DNA of 64,000 nt from Thermoanaerobacter kivui (GTDB lineage Bacteria; Bacillota; Thermoanaerobacteria; Thermoanaerobacterales; Thermoanaerobacteraceae), in assembly GCF_000763575.1 (NCBI RefSeq), contig NZ_CP009170.1, forward strand, positions 397,501 through 461,500, written 5' to 3'. Within the stretch, counting starts at the first letter, position 1, and every line of letters starts with the position of its first letter. The translations under genes were made by a program, and so were the position numbers. Under the pieces are notes generated by a model. It was not told the origin of the DNA. It saw nothing but the letters and a program-made list of their open reading frames with translations, and made no database searches. This document shows positions 25,080 to 37,390 of the stretch, one piece after another.

Positions 25080-25098
25080 GTTTTGGAGGTAATTTGGG

Positions 25099-26108
25099 AT
25101 GTATAGGATTGAGACTATAACTTCAAAAGCAAGTTATAAGGTAAAAATAGGAACTTTTTGGTTGTTTTTAAAAAATTTTAAGACGGAAATTGAGCCTTTC
25201 TTATATCTTTTGCCAGCTGCTTCTATTATTTATTGCCTTTACTTTTTATCCTTTCTTTAAGACCATTTATATAAGCCTTTTTATAACAGATCCCCAAGGA
25301 GGGTTAAGCAAATTTATAGGTCTTAAGAATTATTTCGACCTGTTGACATCTTCAGATTTTTTAAACAGCCTTTACGTAACTTTCAAGTTTGTATTACTGA
25401 CGGTACCTTTTTCGATAGTCATTTCATTGGTTCTTGCCATATTTGCTAACTTAAATATAAGAGGGAAGAGTATTTTTAGGACCTTTTACGCACTACCCAT
25501 CTCGATATCTTCAGCTTCAGCCGCAGTGATATGGACTCTTCTGTTTAACCCTAGCGGCTTATGCTTTTACTTACTACAATTTCAAAGGGAAAAATGTAAT
25601 ATTCTTGATATTTCTTTCAACAATGATGATTCCAGGAGAAGCTACGATTATTGCGAACTATCTGACGATAAGGTCTTTAAATTGGCTTGATACGTATCAG
25701 GCTTTAATAGTGCCTAATTTAAGCACTGCTTTAGGGATATTTTTGATGAGACAGTTTTTCTTAACAATTCCTAAAGACTATTATGAAGCGGCTGCTATGG
25801 ATGGAGCTTCTAAATTTCAATTTTTTATAAAAGTGCTTTTGCCTCTTTCAAGGCCGGCAATAGGGTCTTTAGCGATTTACAGTTTTCTCATGACGTGGAA
25901 TCAATACATGTGGCCTTTGCTTGTTACAAATAGTGACGAGATGAGGACGGTGCAAATAGGTATAAGTATGCTGCAGATGGCGGAGTCGCAGTCTTTTGGT
26001 CTTATAATGGCAGGAGTTGTGATGATAATAATACCGTCCCTCGTAGCTTTTATTGTAGGGCAAAAACAGCTGATTGAAGGACTTGGTGCCGGAGCCTTGA
26101 AAGGGTAA
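25099..26108 (+). pseudogene. ugpA-ugpE hybrid permease created by deletion, plus frameshift
   Basis: ATG 25099 begins an ABC sugar permease of UgpA type. Its frame is lost by a one-base change near 25222-25235 (PAASI, then FIAFTFYPFFKTIYISLF in the next frame). That frame runs to TLLFNPSGL at about 25561. From 25560 a third frame continues as the C-terminal two thirds of a UgpE-type permease (YAFTYYNFKGKNVIFL, MMIPGEATIIANY, then the EAA loop YYEAAAMDGASKFQFFIKVLLP, here cited by EAAAMDGA). The second half of ugpA and the first part of ugpE are gone; the junction lies within ggcttatgc. The result cannot be a working permease. Confidence 0.8.
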
Positions 26109-26144
26109 AAATATAAATTATAACCATAAGGAGGGCACATTTAT

Positions 26145-27533
26145 ATGAATTTTAAAAGATTTCTCAGTTTAGTAGTAGTTTTGACGTTGTTAATTGCGGC
26201 GGTAGGATGTTCTCAAGGGCAGGGAGGAAGTGCTACTGCTTCTACTTCGCAATCCTCTAGTTCCAATTCATCGCAGAATAAAATAATAGAAATTACTTTT
26301 TGGCATGCTATGGGAGGAAATTTAGGGGCAGCGCTTAACAAAATGGTGGAGAATTTTAACAAGACGCATCCAAATATCAAAGTAATAGCTCAATTTCAAG
26401 GAAATTATGATGAAGAATTAAATAAATTAAGAACCGCAGAGCAGTCAAAGTCTGGTCCTGATATTGTTCAGGTTTATGATATTGGAACAAGATTTATGGT
26501 AGACAGCGGTTGGGCTGTACCTGTTCAAAAATTTATTGATGAGGAAAATTACGATACCTCTCAATTAGAACCTAATCTATTGGCTTATTATACAGTAGAC
26601 AACAAACTTTATTCAATGCCTTTTAATTCTTCAACTCCTATATTGTATTACAATAAGACGGCTTTTAAAGAAGCAGGGCTTGACCCTAATGTACCTCCTA
26701 AAAACTTTGATGAAATAGAGCAGTACAGTAAAAAGCTTATCAAAAAAGATGCTTCTGGGAAAGTTACGCAGTACGGGTATTCTATGGCGATATATGGTTG
26801 GTTCTTTGAGCAGTTTATGGCTAAACAAGGAGCACTTTATGCTAATAATGGAAATGGAAGAGATGCAAGAGCTACAACCGTTGTTTTCAATGATGAAGCA
26901 GGGCGTAATATAGTTAATTGGTGGAAGAAGTTAGTGGACGAAGGGTTGGCGGGAAACTTTGGGAGGAATTACGATGATACTTTGAATGCTTTTACAGCAG
27001 GTCGTACTGCCATGTTTATAGCTTCAACTGCAAGTTTAAAGCAAGTATTGGATGGTGTTGGGAATAGATTCGAGGTAGGTACTGGTTTCTTGCCTGCGTT
27101 AAATAACAGCAAAGACGGGGGAGTTATAATTGGAGGAGCTTCTCTGTGGATTTTGAACACTAGGTCTGAAGAATATCAAAAAGCAGCATGGGAGTTTATC
27201 AAATACATGGTATCACCTGAGCAACAGCTTTTCTGGCATCAGAATACGGGATATTTCCCTGTGACCAAAACAGTTTATGATATGCTAGAGATGAAGGCAC
27301 ATCTTGAAAAATATCCACAATTTAAGACTGCTATAGAACAACTTCATACGACACCTATAAATAGAGCTACACAAGGAGCATTAATAGGAGTATTTCCCGA
27401 AGCGAGGCAGACAGTGGAAAAGGCAATAGAGAAAGTTTTACAAAATCAAGCAACTCCAAAACAGGCTTTAGATGAGGCTGTACAGAGCATAAACAAGGCT
27501 ATAGAAAATTATAATCAGACAATAGGTAAGTAA
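26145..27533 (+). CDS. extracellular solute-binding lipoprotein, UgpB type
   Basis: This intact 462-residue binding protein has a signal peptide with lipobox (AAVGC, Cys near residue 23), a Ser/Gln-rich tether, then the two-lobed binding fold: ITFWHAMGGNLGAALNKMVENF (opening strand and helix), DIVQVYDIGT, PILYYNKTAFKEAGLDP (about 165), AMFIASTASLK (about 285) and AAWEFIKYMVSPEQQ (about 345). The WH motif and overall order match sn-glycerol-3-phosphate/glycerophosphodiester binders. Its own permeases upstream are destroyed and no ATPase gene is present, so it would need partners coded elsewhere. Confidence 0.8.
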   Translation: MNFKRFLSLVVVLTLLIAAVGCSQGQGGSATASTSQSSSSNSSQNKIIEITFWHAMGGNLGAALNKMVENFNKTHPNIKVIAQFQGNYDEELNKLRTAEQSKSGPDIVQVYDIGTRFMVDSGWAVPVQKFIDEENYDTSQLEPNLLAYYTVDNKLYSMPFNSSTPILYYNKTAFKEAGLDPNVPPKNFDEIEQYSKKLIKKDASGKVTQYGYSMAIYGWFFEQFMAKQGALYANNGNGRDARATTVVFNDEAGRNIVNWWKKLVDEGLAGNFGRNYDDTLNAFTAGRTAMFIASTASLKQVLDGVGNRFEVGTGFLPALNNSKDGGVIIGGASLWILNTRSEEYQKAAWEFIKYMVSPEQQLFWHQNTGYFPVTKTVYDMLEMKAHLEKYPQFKTAIEQLHTTPINRATQGALIGVFPEARQTVEKAIEKVLQNQATPKQALDEAVQSINKAIENYNQTIGK

Positions 27534-27596
27534 AGAAGGAGAGATGGTTCCTTTTGTCTGATTTTTCGGATGAGAGGAACCGTCCCTTTTGTCTGA
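27534..27596. repeat. GGAACCGTCCC-type inverted repeat, copy C
   Basis: GGTTCCTTTTGTCTGATTTT (27546-27565) faces GAGGAACCGTCCCTTTTGTC (27574-27593). It follows the binding-protein gene directly, where the stem could terminate, and abuts the truncated VIT-like gene. Confidence 0.6.
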
Positions 27597-27599
27597 AAT

Positions 27600-27959
27600 T
27601 TAGGCGGTTATTCCAAATACTTTTTGCACTAATGTTCCAAAGAGGTAGGATAGCGTTGCTGCTCCAAGGCCTGTTGCTACCATTTCTAAAACCTTTCCTT
27701 TTATAGACAGACTTTCTGACGCGACAGATACTACGATTCCGACTATAGAGAGGGCTATCGCTGCAAATACTACAGAAAATGCAAGAGCTACTAAAGATGA
27801 TGAGGTGATTATAAAGTAAAGCAAAACTGGGAATACGAGTCCTACAAGGTATGCAATACCTGTATACAAAGCAGATTTTATCTCATTTTCTGAAACATCC
27901 TCAGTTAAGAGGTTTGTCATGGCATCTTCATTGTCACTAAGTTTGTCTACAAAAATTTT
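27600..27959 (-). pseudogene. VIT1/CCC1-family transporter, C-terminal fragment
   Basis: The frame reads KIFVDKLSDNEDAMTNLLTE, then ALYTGIAYLVGLVFPVLLYF, LVALAFSVVFAAIALSIVGI and LEMVATGLGAATLSYLFG, the last three helices of a VIT1/CCC1 iron or manganese transporter. The first half, with the two acidic N-terminal helices that bind metal, is missing, and the frame upstream is non-homologous. An ATG at 27920 could start 106 residues but has no ribosome site. A relic, most likely. Confidence 0.6.
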
Positions 27960-28196
27960 AAATGAGCAAGAATAACAAAAAATAAATGGAATGCTATATT
28001 AGTGCATATAATTTTACATATGATATATTTACAAAGTGACAAACACTCGTATATATTATACCACATTAGAATTAATATTAATGGTTACAGACATTTGCAG
28101 TGTGTATTACAAACTTGTAGGTTGCGCGCTTTCTGCATAAAGTTAGCTATATTATTTTTTCTACTAAAATTTTACACACATGCCTTTTGAAGAGAT

Positions 28197-28226
28197 AAAA
28201 AATGGAGGGAATGTTCCCTCCATTTT

Positions 28227-28228
<2 letters not shown>
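28197..28228 (-). terminator. terminator of pyruvate:ferredoxin oxidoreductase gene
   Basis: TGGAGGGAA and TTCCCTCCA (28203-28211, 28214-28222) form a tight stem flanked by A and T runs; it can work on both strands and follows the gene ending at 28227. Confidence 0.8.
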
Positions 28229-31769
<3,541 letters not shown>

Positions 31770-31935
31770 TTATTCAAATGATGCTAAAAAATCACCAATC
31801 AGTGTAAAATGTACCTGATATAGTACAGTATACAATATCTTATTTTATTATATAACAGACATTTTAAAACAATAAAACAGGGCGTATGGATTTTGATTTT
31901 TGCACTTATTAAACCCCTTTAACAGGTATACAATA

Positions 31936-32023
31936 ATTATACCATATCTATTAAAAAATTAAAACTTTTTTATGACAAATTTGCATCGATGAAAGTTACA
32001 GCTAACAAACTGTTTGCAAATTT
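31936..32023. promoter_or_regulatory. control region between oxidoreductase and HD-GYP genes
   Basis: On the minus strand an extended -10 (TGGTATAAT, 31936-31944) is the best promoter candidate for the oxidoreductase gene; no strong -35 is seen. AAATTTGCA (31977-31985) and TGCAAATTT (32015-32023) form a 9-bp inverted repeat 30 bp apart. I see nothing else in 31755-32106. Confidence 0.4.
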
Positions 32024-32106
32024 ATATTGACTTTTTGTTAACATTTGTGCTAAATATACAAAAAAATTTAATTTGAAAAAAGTTTTTTTTTGAAAGTTTT
32101 TTAAAA

Positions 32107-32135
32107 TTGACAATATGAGAAATAAATGGTATAAT
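32107..32135 (+). promoter_or_regulatory. consensus sigma-A promoter of the HD-GYP gene
   Basis: TTGACA at 32107-32112 and TATAAT at 32130-32135 with a 17-bp spacer. The hexamers overlap an upstream ATG (32115), which shows that translation must start later, at GTG 32172. Confidence 0.85.
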
Positions 32136-32171
32136 TTCTTTGTCAAATTATGTCGAAAAGAAGGGAAACAG

Positions 32172-32772
32172 GTGGAAGTTTATACTTACAGCGAACACTA
32201 TTTAAGGAAACATTTGATGACAAGTTTAAAACACTACCATTATACAACTTATTTGCACAGTATAAGGGTTGCAAAACTTACATATTTGGTTTCAAAGCAG
32301 TTAGGGCTACCGCCTGAGGAACAAATTTATAATTGCAAAGGGGGGTTGTTGCACGATATAGGTAAATTTTTAGTACCAGTGTCCATTCTTGATAAACCAG
32401 AGAAACTTACAGACATAGAATATGAATTTGTAAAAATTCATCCGGGTTACGGTGCAGAGATGTTAAAGATTTTTCCTTCATTAAAAGAGTTAATTCCAGG
32501 GGTACTTTATCATCATGAAAGGTTGGATGGGTCTGGTTATCCGTTTGGAGTAAGTATTATTCCTTTAAGCGCTCAAATAATTGGAATTTGCGATTCTTTT
32601 GACGCTATGACTACAAAACGACCTTATAATGAAAATAGACTCAAAAGCATGCAAGAAGCGATTTTTGAACTAAAAACTAAGCCAGGAAAAGTACAACCAG
32701 GGGATAGTGGAAGCGCTAGAACAAGTTATTTTGGAGACAAAGGGGAATCAATATCATTCTATTTCTGTGTAG
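32172..32772 (+). pseudogene. HD-GYP domain phosphodiesterase, C-terminal frameshift
   Basis: HD-GYP proteins hydrolyse cyclic di-nucleotides. GTG 32172 (AAGAAGGGA upstream) starts about 200 residues: HSIRVAKLTYLVSKQLGL, LLHDIGKFLVP (about 60), HPGYGAEML, YHHERLDGSGYPFG (the GYP motif, about 120) and DSFDAMTTKRPY, so the catalytic set is complete. After LKTK, near 32679, the frame drifts into a low-complexity tail ending at 32786. A neighbouring frame instead reads YNQGIVEALEQVILETKG and stops at TAG 32770-32772, the expected family ending. One extra base explains this. The product lacks only the last helix and might retain activity. Confidence 0.65.
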
Positions 32773-32837
32773 TAGGAGGTAGGTAACAGTTGAAGATAGT
32801 CATGCAAAGTGGTATAATTTTAATTGGGTGATAATAA

Positions 32838-33428
32838 ATGTTACTAAGCATGCAAAAAGTAAAGGAAATGTACTCAATTAGTCGAAGAACACTTATAAAC
32901 TGGGAAAAGGAAGGATTAATAACACCTGTGAGAACTCCAAAAGGCATCAGAAGGTATAAAAAAGAAGATATAGAGAAGCTGCTGGGCATGGTTGAAGAAA
33001 AACCAAAACCTAAAGTAGTTTTGTATGCAAGAGTGTCCACAAAGAAACAAGAAGAATATCTTAAGAATCAAATTAGAAGGCTTGAAGAATACGCTAATTC
33101 CAAAGGATGGCAGTATGAAGTCATACATGAGATAGCAAGTGGGGTAAATGAAAATAGAAGAGGCTTATTAAAGCTTTTGAACAAGATAAAAAGAGGAGAA
33201 GTTGAAAAAGTTGTAATAGAATATCCTGATAGACTAGCGAGATTTGGCTTTGAATATCTCAAATTTTTCATGGAAAGCTTTGGGGTAGAGCTTATAGTTT
33301 TAAACGGGAAAGAAAACGAAGAAGATACAAATAAAGAGCTAGCAGAAGACTTAATAGCAATAGTAACATCTTTCGCAGCAAGAATTTACGGGCAAAGGGG
33401 CAAAAAACATGATAGTGATACAGGCTAA
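32838..33428 (+). CDS. tnpA: IS607-family serine recombinase TnpA
   Basis: The 196-residue protein begins with a MerR-like winged helix (MQKVKEMYSISRRTLINWEKEG, cited by SRRTLINWEKEG, about 12-25; PKGIRRYKKEDI) and continues with a resolvase-type catalytic domain from about residue 60: VVLYARVSTKKQ with the nucleophilic Ser near 66, then the DRLARFGFEYLKFF segment with the conserved arginines and VVIEYPDRL. HTH-first order is the hallmark of IS607 TnpA. Its end overlaps tnpB by 20 bp. It looks complete. Confidence 0.9.
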   Translation: MLLSMQKVKEMYSISRRTLINWEKEGLITPVRTPKGIRRYKKEDIEKLLGMVEEKPKPKVVLYARVSTKKQEEYLKNQIRRLEEYANSKGWQYEVIHEIASGVNENRRGLLKLLNKIKRGEVEKVVIEYPDRLARFGFEYLKFFMESFGVELIVLNGKENEEDTNKELAEDLIAIVTSFAARIYGQRGKKHDSDTG

Positions 33429-34845
33429 ACTTATTTTTCTAAACCAACAAGCCAAACAAATAGTATTAGACTTAATGAGAAGATGGTCATCCTGCATGAG
33501 ATTTGCATATAACAGACTTTTAGAAGGAGAAAAAAGAGCAGATTTAAAAAGAAAGTTACCCCAGGTATTCAATTTAAACTCAAGATATGTAGATGATGCA
33601 ATAATGAAAGCAAGGAGTACACTGGAATCTGCGAAAGAACTAGGTAAAAGTCCAAGAAAAGTCATTTTTGGCGGGAAAAAACTGTTTAGAAAACTTCAAA
33701 AACATCATTTAAATGGTAAAGCATATAAAAAATTAAAAATTAGGTGGCAGGAGAAAAGAAAAGGAAATCTCTATTCAAGAGGGGATAAAAGCAAAAAAGG
33801 AAATCTCAACACAAGAATAGAAGTAAGAAAAAACGGCACTTTCTTAAGGATAAATGTAGGGGAAAGAAAATATGTATACGCCAAAATAGAAGCAGGCTAC
33901 AAAAAGAATAAAAAAAGAAAAGAACTCCTGCAGGAAATTGCCCAATCAAACATACCATACTCTGTAGAACTAAAACTCAAAAATGGCAGCATATGCGCCT
34001 ATTTTGCCATTGAAGAACAATATCCAGAAATAAAAATAACAAAAGAAAAAGGAATCATAGGAATAGATGTGAACGCATATCCGGACAACATATCATGGGC
34101 AGAGGTAGATGAAAAAGGAAATCTAATAAGCTATAGCAGTATACCGATGCCGGAACTTGCAAGCGGCAATTCAGATAAAAGAGAGTATTTCAGATGGCAG
34201 TATGTTCATGAGATAGTAAAGATAGCAAAAGAAAAAAGAAAAGCAATAGTAATTGAAAAATTAGACATAAAAAACAAAGGAGAAAAAGGAGACTTTTCAG
34301 GCAAAAAGTCAAGGAGAATAAGACATAACTTTAGCTACAAATCCCTTTTAAAAAAGATAAAAATTTTAGCAAAAAAGGAAGGGATAGAAGTAATAGAAGT
34401 CAATCCTTCTTACACCTCAATAATAGGCATGTTAAAATATGCGCCGCAGTACATGATAACAAAAGACATAGCAGCAGCTTACGTAATAGCAAGAAGAGGA
34501 TTAGGCAGAGAAGAAAAGATACCAGACAATTATATAAAGTTTCTTAACGCACTAACTATAGATGAATTAGAAGAATTAAAAGAGCATGTAAAGAAAACAG
34601 TCAGGAACAAGCAGTTGAAGAAAAAACACTTAAAAGAGATAAATAAAGCAATAGAAATTTTACAAAGCCTTGAGAGTGAGCCAGGAAGGGTGCTAAAACC
34701 TCTGGATGGAACAAGTTTTAGTACCTATGATTTCTGGCAAGTTCTCAAGGCAGCGGTGGTAACTCCACTCTCCCCTGAGAAGGTGCCAAGAGACTTCTCT
34801 GCCCTAAAAAAGCTGTTAATTCAGGGCAAGTGGGGAGACCCATAA
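33409..34845 (+). CDS. tnpB: TnpB-like RNA-guided nuclease without zinc-finger cysteines
   Basis: TnpB proteins are RuvC-type nucleases guided by an RNA from the element's right end. This 478-residue member has GIDVNAYPDN (RuvC-I Asp, about 220), AIVIEKLDIK (RuvC-II Glu, about 281) and YMITKDIAAAYVIARRG (RuvC-III Asp, about 351), so the DED triad is intact. Between II and III, where most TnpBs have a four-cysteine zinc finger after VDPxYTSQxC, it reads VNPSYTSIIGMLKYAPQY with no cysteines at all. A basic N-terminal half precedes the core. About 110 residues follow RuvC-III, and the last 50 codons are GC-rich and structured because they overlap the putative guide RNA. Confidence 0.85.
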   Translation: MIVIQAKLIFLNQQAKQIVLDLMRRWSSCMRFAYNRLLEGEKRADLKRKLPQVFNLNSRYVDDAIMKARSTLESAKELGKSPRKVIFGGKKLFRKLQKHHLNGKAYKKLKIRWQEKRKGNLYSRGDKSKKGNLNTRIEVRKNGTFLRINVGERKYVYAKIEAGYKKNKKRKELLQEIAQSNIPYSVELKLKNGSICAYFAIEEQYPEIKITKEKGIIGIDVNAYPDNISWAEVDEKGNLISYSSIPMPELASGNSDKREYFRWQYVHEIVKIAKEKRKAIVIEKLDIKNKGEKGDFSGKKSRRIRHNFSYKSLLKKIKILAKKEGIEVIEVNPSYTSIIGMLKYAPQYMITKDIAAAYVIARRGLGREEKIPDNYIKFLNALTIDELEELKEHVKKTVRNKQLKKKHLKEINKAIEILQSLESEPGRVLKPLDGTSFSTYDFWQVLKAAVVTPLSPEKVPRDFSALKKLLIQGKWGDP

Positions 34846-34986
34846 AGGCGTGAGTCCCTGCTTCTTGGGGCAGGGGCTATGGCTTTCCCAAAAACCGCCT
34901 GCTGGGGCTGGGAAAGTCTGAAGGGCGGACTACAAATACCCTAGCTGCCCAAACTGCACAGTTTTGCACAGTTTGGGTAACCAGGT
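34735..34986 (+). ncRNA. putative omega/reRNA scaffold at the 3' end of tnpB
   Basis: The region is far more GC-rich than its surroundings and full of stems: GAGAAG/CTTCTC (34777-34799), GCCCT/AGGGC (34801-34827), CCCTGC/GCAGGG (34856-34875), CTTTCCCA/TGGGAAAG (34883-34916) and CCCAAACTG/CAGTTTGGG (34948-34977). CCGCC in the loop of the fourth stem (34895-34899) can pair with GGCGG at 34924-34928 to form a pseudoknot. TnpB guide RNAs come from just this position. The guide would then be the sequence past 34986, at the start of the chemoreceptor gene. Confidence 0.7.
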
Positions 34987-34993
34987 TAATAAT

Positions 34994-36973
34994 ATGAAGA
35001 GTATTAAGACAAAACTTCTGGTGTTTATATTTTTGGTAATTTTAATTCCCCTTGTCATAACAGGATATTTTTCAACAAACATCGCAGAAAGTGTTCTTAA
35101 ATCTAAAATAAACGATTCCAATCAGGCAGCTCTCTCAGTTTTAAATAAATATATAGCTTCTTTTAAACAAAGTACAGAATCGATAATAGGGATTTTATCA
35201 CAATCAGATGCGATAGCGCACTATGATGGAAGTGATACTTCAGATGAAGCAGTACTCAAAAAATTAGAAGAAGCAAAAAAATCACTGCCAGATGCAATGA
35301 ATGTGTACTTTGCAACACCTGATAAAAAGATGATTTTGTACCCACCACAGCAATTGGAAAATTACGATCCCACAGAAAGGCCTTGGTATAAAGATGCTGA
35401 AAAGGCAGGGGGTAAAATTGTCTGGACAGATCCGTATGAGGACTTTGCAAGTAAAATTCCTGTAATAACAATCACTAAGGCGATTATAGATCCAAATGGG
35501 AAATTATTAGGAGTTTTAGGTATTGACATAAGCCTTGAGCAGCTATCTAAAAACATATCCAATGTCAAACTCGGTCAAACAGGGTATATATACATAGTTA
35601 CAAAAGATGGAAAATTCATTATCCATCCTGATAAAAACACGTTATTTACTTCTGTTTATAAATATGACTTTGGTAAAAAGTTAATGAACCTTGATAATAC
35701 TACCTTTCAATACACTTTCAATAATGTTCAAAAATTTGCCAGTGTGAGAAACCTTGATAATTTCGGATGGAAATCAGTAGTTACGATGGGAGATTATGAA
35801 TTGACAAAAGATGTTGCGAAAATACGAAATTTTGTTATTACTGTAAGTATAATAGTTCTCCTTATCGGCTTTTTAGTAGCTTACTTCTTTGCGAATTCAC
35901 TGTCATCAGGAATAAAAAAAGTAGTCACTGCTATGGCTGCAGCAGCTAAAGGAGACATCACAGTAAAAGCTAATGTCAAAGTAAAAGACGAAGTGGGAAT
36001 ATTAGCAAATAGTTTCAACGCCATGATTGAAGGAATTAAAAAGTTAGTTTTTGACATAAAAAGTGTATCAGAGTCTGTAAATCATTCTGCTGAAAACATG
36101 GCTGTCGCTTCTGAGCAAGCAGCACAAGCCACTCAAGACGTTGCAAAAGCCATTGAAGAGATTGCTCAAGGAGCTTCTAGCCAAGCGAAAGATGCTGAAG
36201 AAAGTGCTAATTCAACTGTTTTACTTGGAAAACTAATCGATGAATCGCTTAAAAATGCCAATGAAATTAACGATGAAATTGCAAATGTCAACATGGTATC
36301 AAATGAAGGACTTGTTACTATAAGAGACTTGATTGAAAAGACAAAACTGACAATAGAAGCGAATAACAACGTAAAAGAATCCACAAACTATCTCCTTGAG
36401 AAATCTGCTGAGATAAGTAAAATTGTGGAGACAATAACGGGAATAGCAGACCAGACAAACCTTCTTTCGCTAAATGCGGCAATAGAGGCGGCAAGAGCAG
36501 GAGAAGCAGGGCGAGGCTTTGCAGTTGTGGCAGACGAAGTGAGAAAACTGGCAGAGCAGTCTTCACAAGCGGCGAGGAACATAGCCAATTTAATATCTGA
36601 CATACAAAATACCATTAATGATACTTACAAGACAGTAGAGAATTCTACAAAGTCAATAGAAGAACAGAGCAATGTGGTTAATACCACAAAAGATGTATTT
36701 GAGGGAATACTTCATGCAGTGAATTTCATAACAGAGAAAATAGAAAATCTCGATAAATCTTTAAAAGAGATAGAGTCTCACAAGAACAAAATAATAGATT
36801 CTATACAAAACATAGCAGCGGTGTCAGAAGAGGCCGCAGCATCGGTGGAAGAAGTATCTGCTACATCTGAAGAACAGTCAGCTATTGTGGAAGAGATGGC
36901 TTCAACAGCAAATGAGCTTAAAAATTATGCGAATATGCTTATGGAATCAATCAAACAGTTTAAAATTGAGTAA
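34994..36973 (+). CDS. methyl-accepting chemotaxis protein with dCache sensor
   Basis: The start is ATG 34994, because the IS607 end and the reconstructed ribosome site fix it. The 660-residue receptor has TM1 (about 8-28), a double-Cache ligand domain (about 35-275) with [17 protein letters not shown] and WTDPYED, which match the amino-acid-binding dCache motif, TM2 (about 283-305), a HAMP domain (about 306-360) and the cytoplasmic signalling hairpin with [20 protein letters not shown] (cited by [12 protein letters not shown]) and [19 protein letters not shown] near 500. All parts are complete. The insertion upstream took its original ribosome site, leaving only CCAGGT, so expression is probably lower. 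Confidence 0.9.
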   Translation: MKSIKTKLLVFIFLVILIPLVITGYFSTNIAESVLKSKINDSNQAALSVLNKYIASFKQSTESIIGILSQSDAIAHYDGSDTSDEAVLKKLEEAKKSLPDAMNVYFATPDKKMILYPPQQLENYDPTERPWYKDAEKAGGKIVWTDPYEDFASKIPVITITKAIIDPNGKLLGVLGIDISLEQLSKNISNVKLGQTGYIYIVTKDGKFIIHPDKNTLFTSVYKYDFGKKLMNLDNTTFQYTFNNVQKFASVRNLDNFGWKSVVTMGDYELTKDVAKIRNFVITVSIIVLLIGFLVAYFFANSLSSGIKKVVTAMAAAAKGDITVKANVKVKDEVGILANSFNAMIEGIKKLVFDIKSVSESVNHSAENMAVASEQAAQATQDVAKAIEEIAQGASSQAKDAEESANSTVLLGKLIDESLKNANEINDEIANVNMVSNEGLVTIRDLIEKTKLTIEANNNVKESTNYLLEKSAEISKIVETITGIADQTNLLSLNAAIEAARAGEAGRGFAVVADEVRKLAEQSSQAARNIANLISDIQNTINDTYKTVENSTKSIEEQSNVVNTTKDVFEGILHAVNFITEKIENLDKSLKEIESHKNKIIDSIQNIAAVSEEAAASVEEVSATSEEQSAIVEEMASTANELKNYANMLMESIKQFKIE

Positions 36974-37012
36974 GCGAGGAGAATCTCGCTTTCAGATTGT
37001 AGACAAAGCACA
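36973..37012 (+). repeat. hairpin followed by IS-end-like sequence
   Basis: AGCGAG and CTCGCT (36973-36978, 36985-36990) form a hairpin ending the chemoreceptor gene. It is followed by CAGATTGTAGACAAAGCA (36993-37010), which matches the left end of the IS at 2033 at 16 of 18 positions. The same arrangement occurs at 46124-46165. Confidence 0.45.
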
Positions 37013-37137
37013 AAGTGCATTGCGGAAGTATCTTAGTGTGCCTTGGCGAAGTTTTGGAAAAGCAGCTTCTCATGAGATTATTACTTGAGGATAGAAGACT
37101 TTTCTGAAAAGATGGTTTTGGAAAATAGGATATACGA

Positions 37138-37390
37138 ATGGAAGCGGATTTGTTAATATACAACATTAAGAGAATTTATACACTTCTTGGCATCGCCCTT
37201 TTGTGGAAATGACATGGAGAGAATAAAAGAGATTGAAGATGCCTACATCGCAATAAAAGACGGAAAAATTTTGGCGGCAGGTAAATCACCTGCCGCAATT
37301 TCTGCAAAAGAAAAAATCGATGCAAAAGGGATGATTGCTATTCCCGGTTCTGTCGATTGCCACACACATCTTATCCTTTACGGCTCATAG
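37138..37390 (+). pseudogene. hutI: imidazolonepropionase-like amidohydrolase, 5' fragment
   Basis: ATG 37138 begins EADLLIYNIKRIYT, then one base of slippage near 37185 leads to SPFCGNDMERIKEIEDAYIA, then IKDGKILAAG and MIAIPGSVDCHTHLIL. This is the N-terminal strand bundle and the first metal motif (HTH) of HutI-type amidohydrolases, the third step of histidine degradation. After LYGS the frame ends at 37390, exactly where a minus-strand gene fragment begins. About five sixths of the gene is missing, so it is a relic. I found no other hut gene in the window. Confidence 0.75.

Larger units (their letters stand above)
32781..34986. mobile_element. IS607-family element with tnpA, tnpB and 3' RNA
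   Basis: The element carries a serine recombinase and TnpB in the usual IS607 order. AGGT stands on both sides (32777-32780 and 34983-34986). Deleting one AGGT and everything between leaves TAGGAGGTTAATAATATG, a perfect ribosome site and start for the chemoreceptor gene at 34994, right after the HD-GYP stop. This reconstruction fixes the ends to within a few bases. IS607 elements insert at short GG- or GT-type cores without making longer duplications, as seen here. Confidence 0.8.

Noticed and set aside
32115-32171. Earlier ATG start for the HD-GYP protein
   Set aside because: The consensus -10 hexamer lies downstream of this ATG, so a transcript would not contain it.
34948-34977. CRISPR-like repeat with GCACAGTTT units
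   Set aside because: Only two short direct copies within one hairpin; no spacer array or cas genes. It is better explained as part of the IS607 end RNA.
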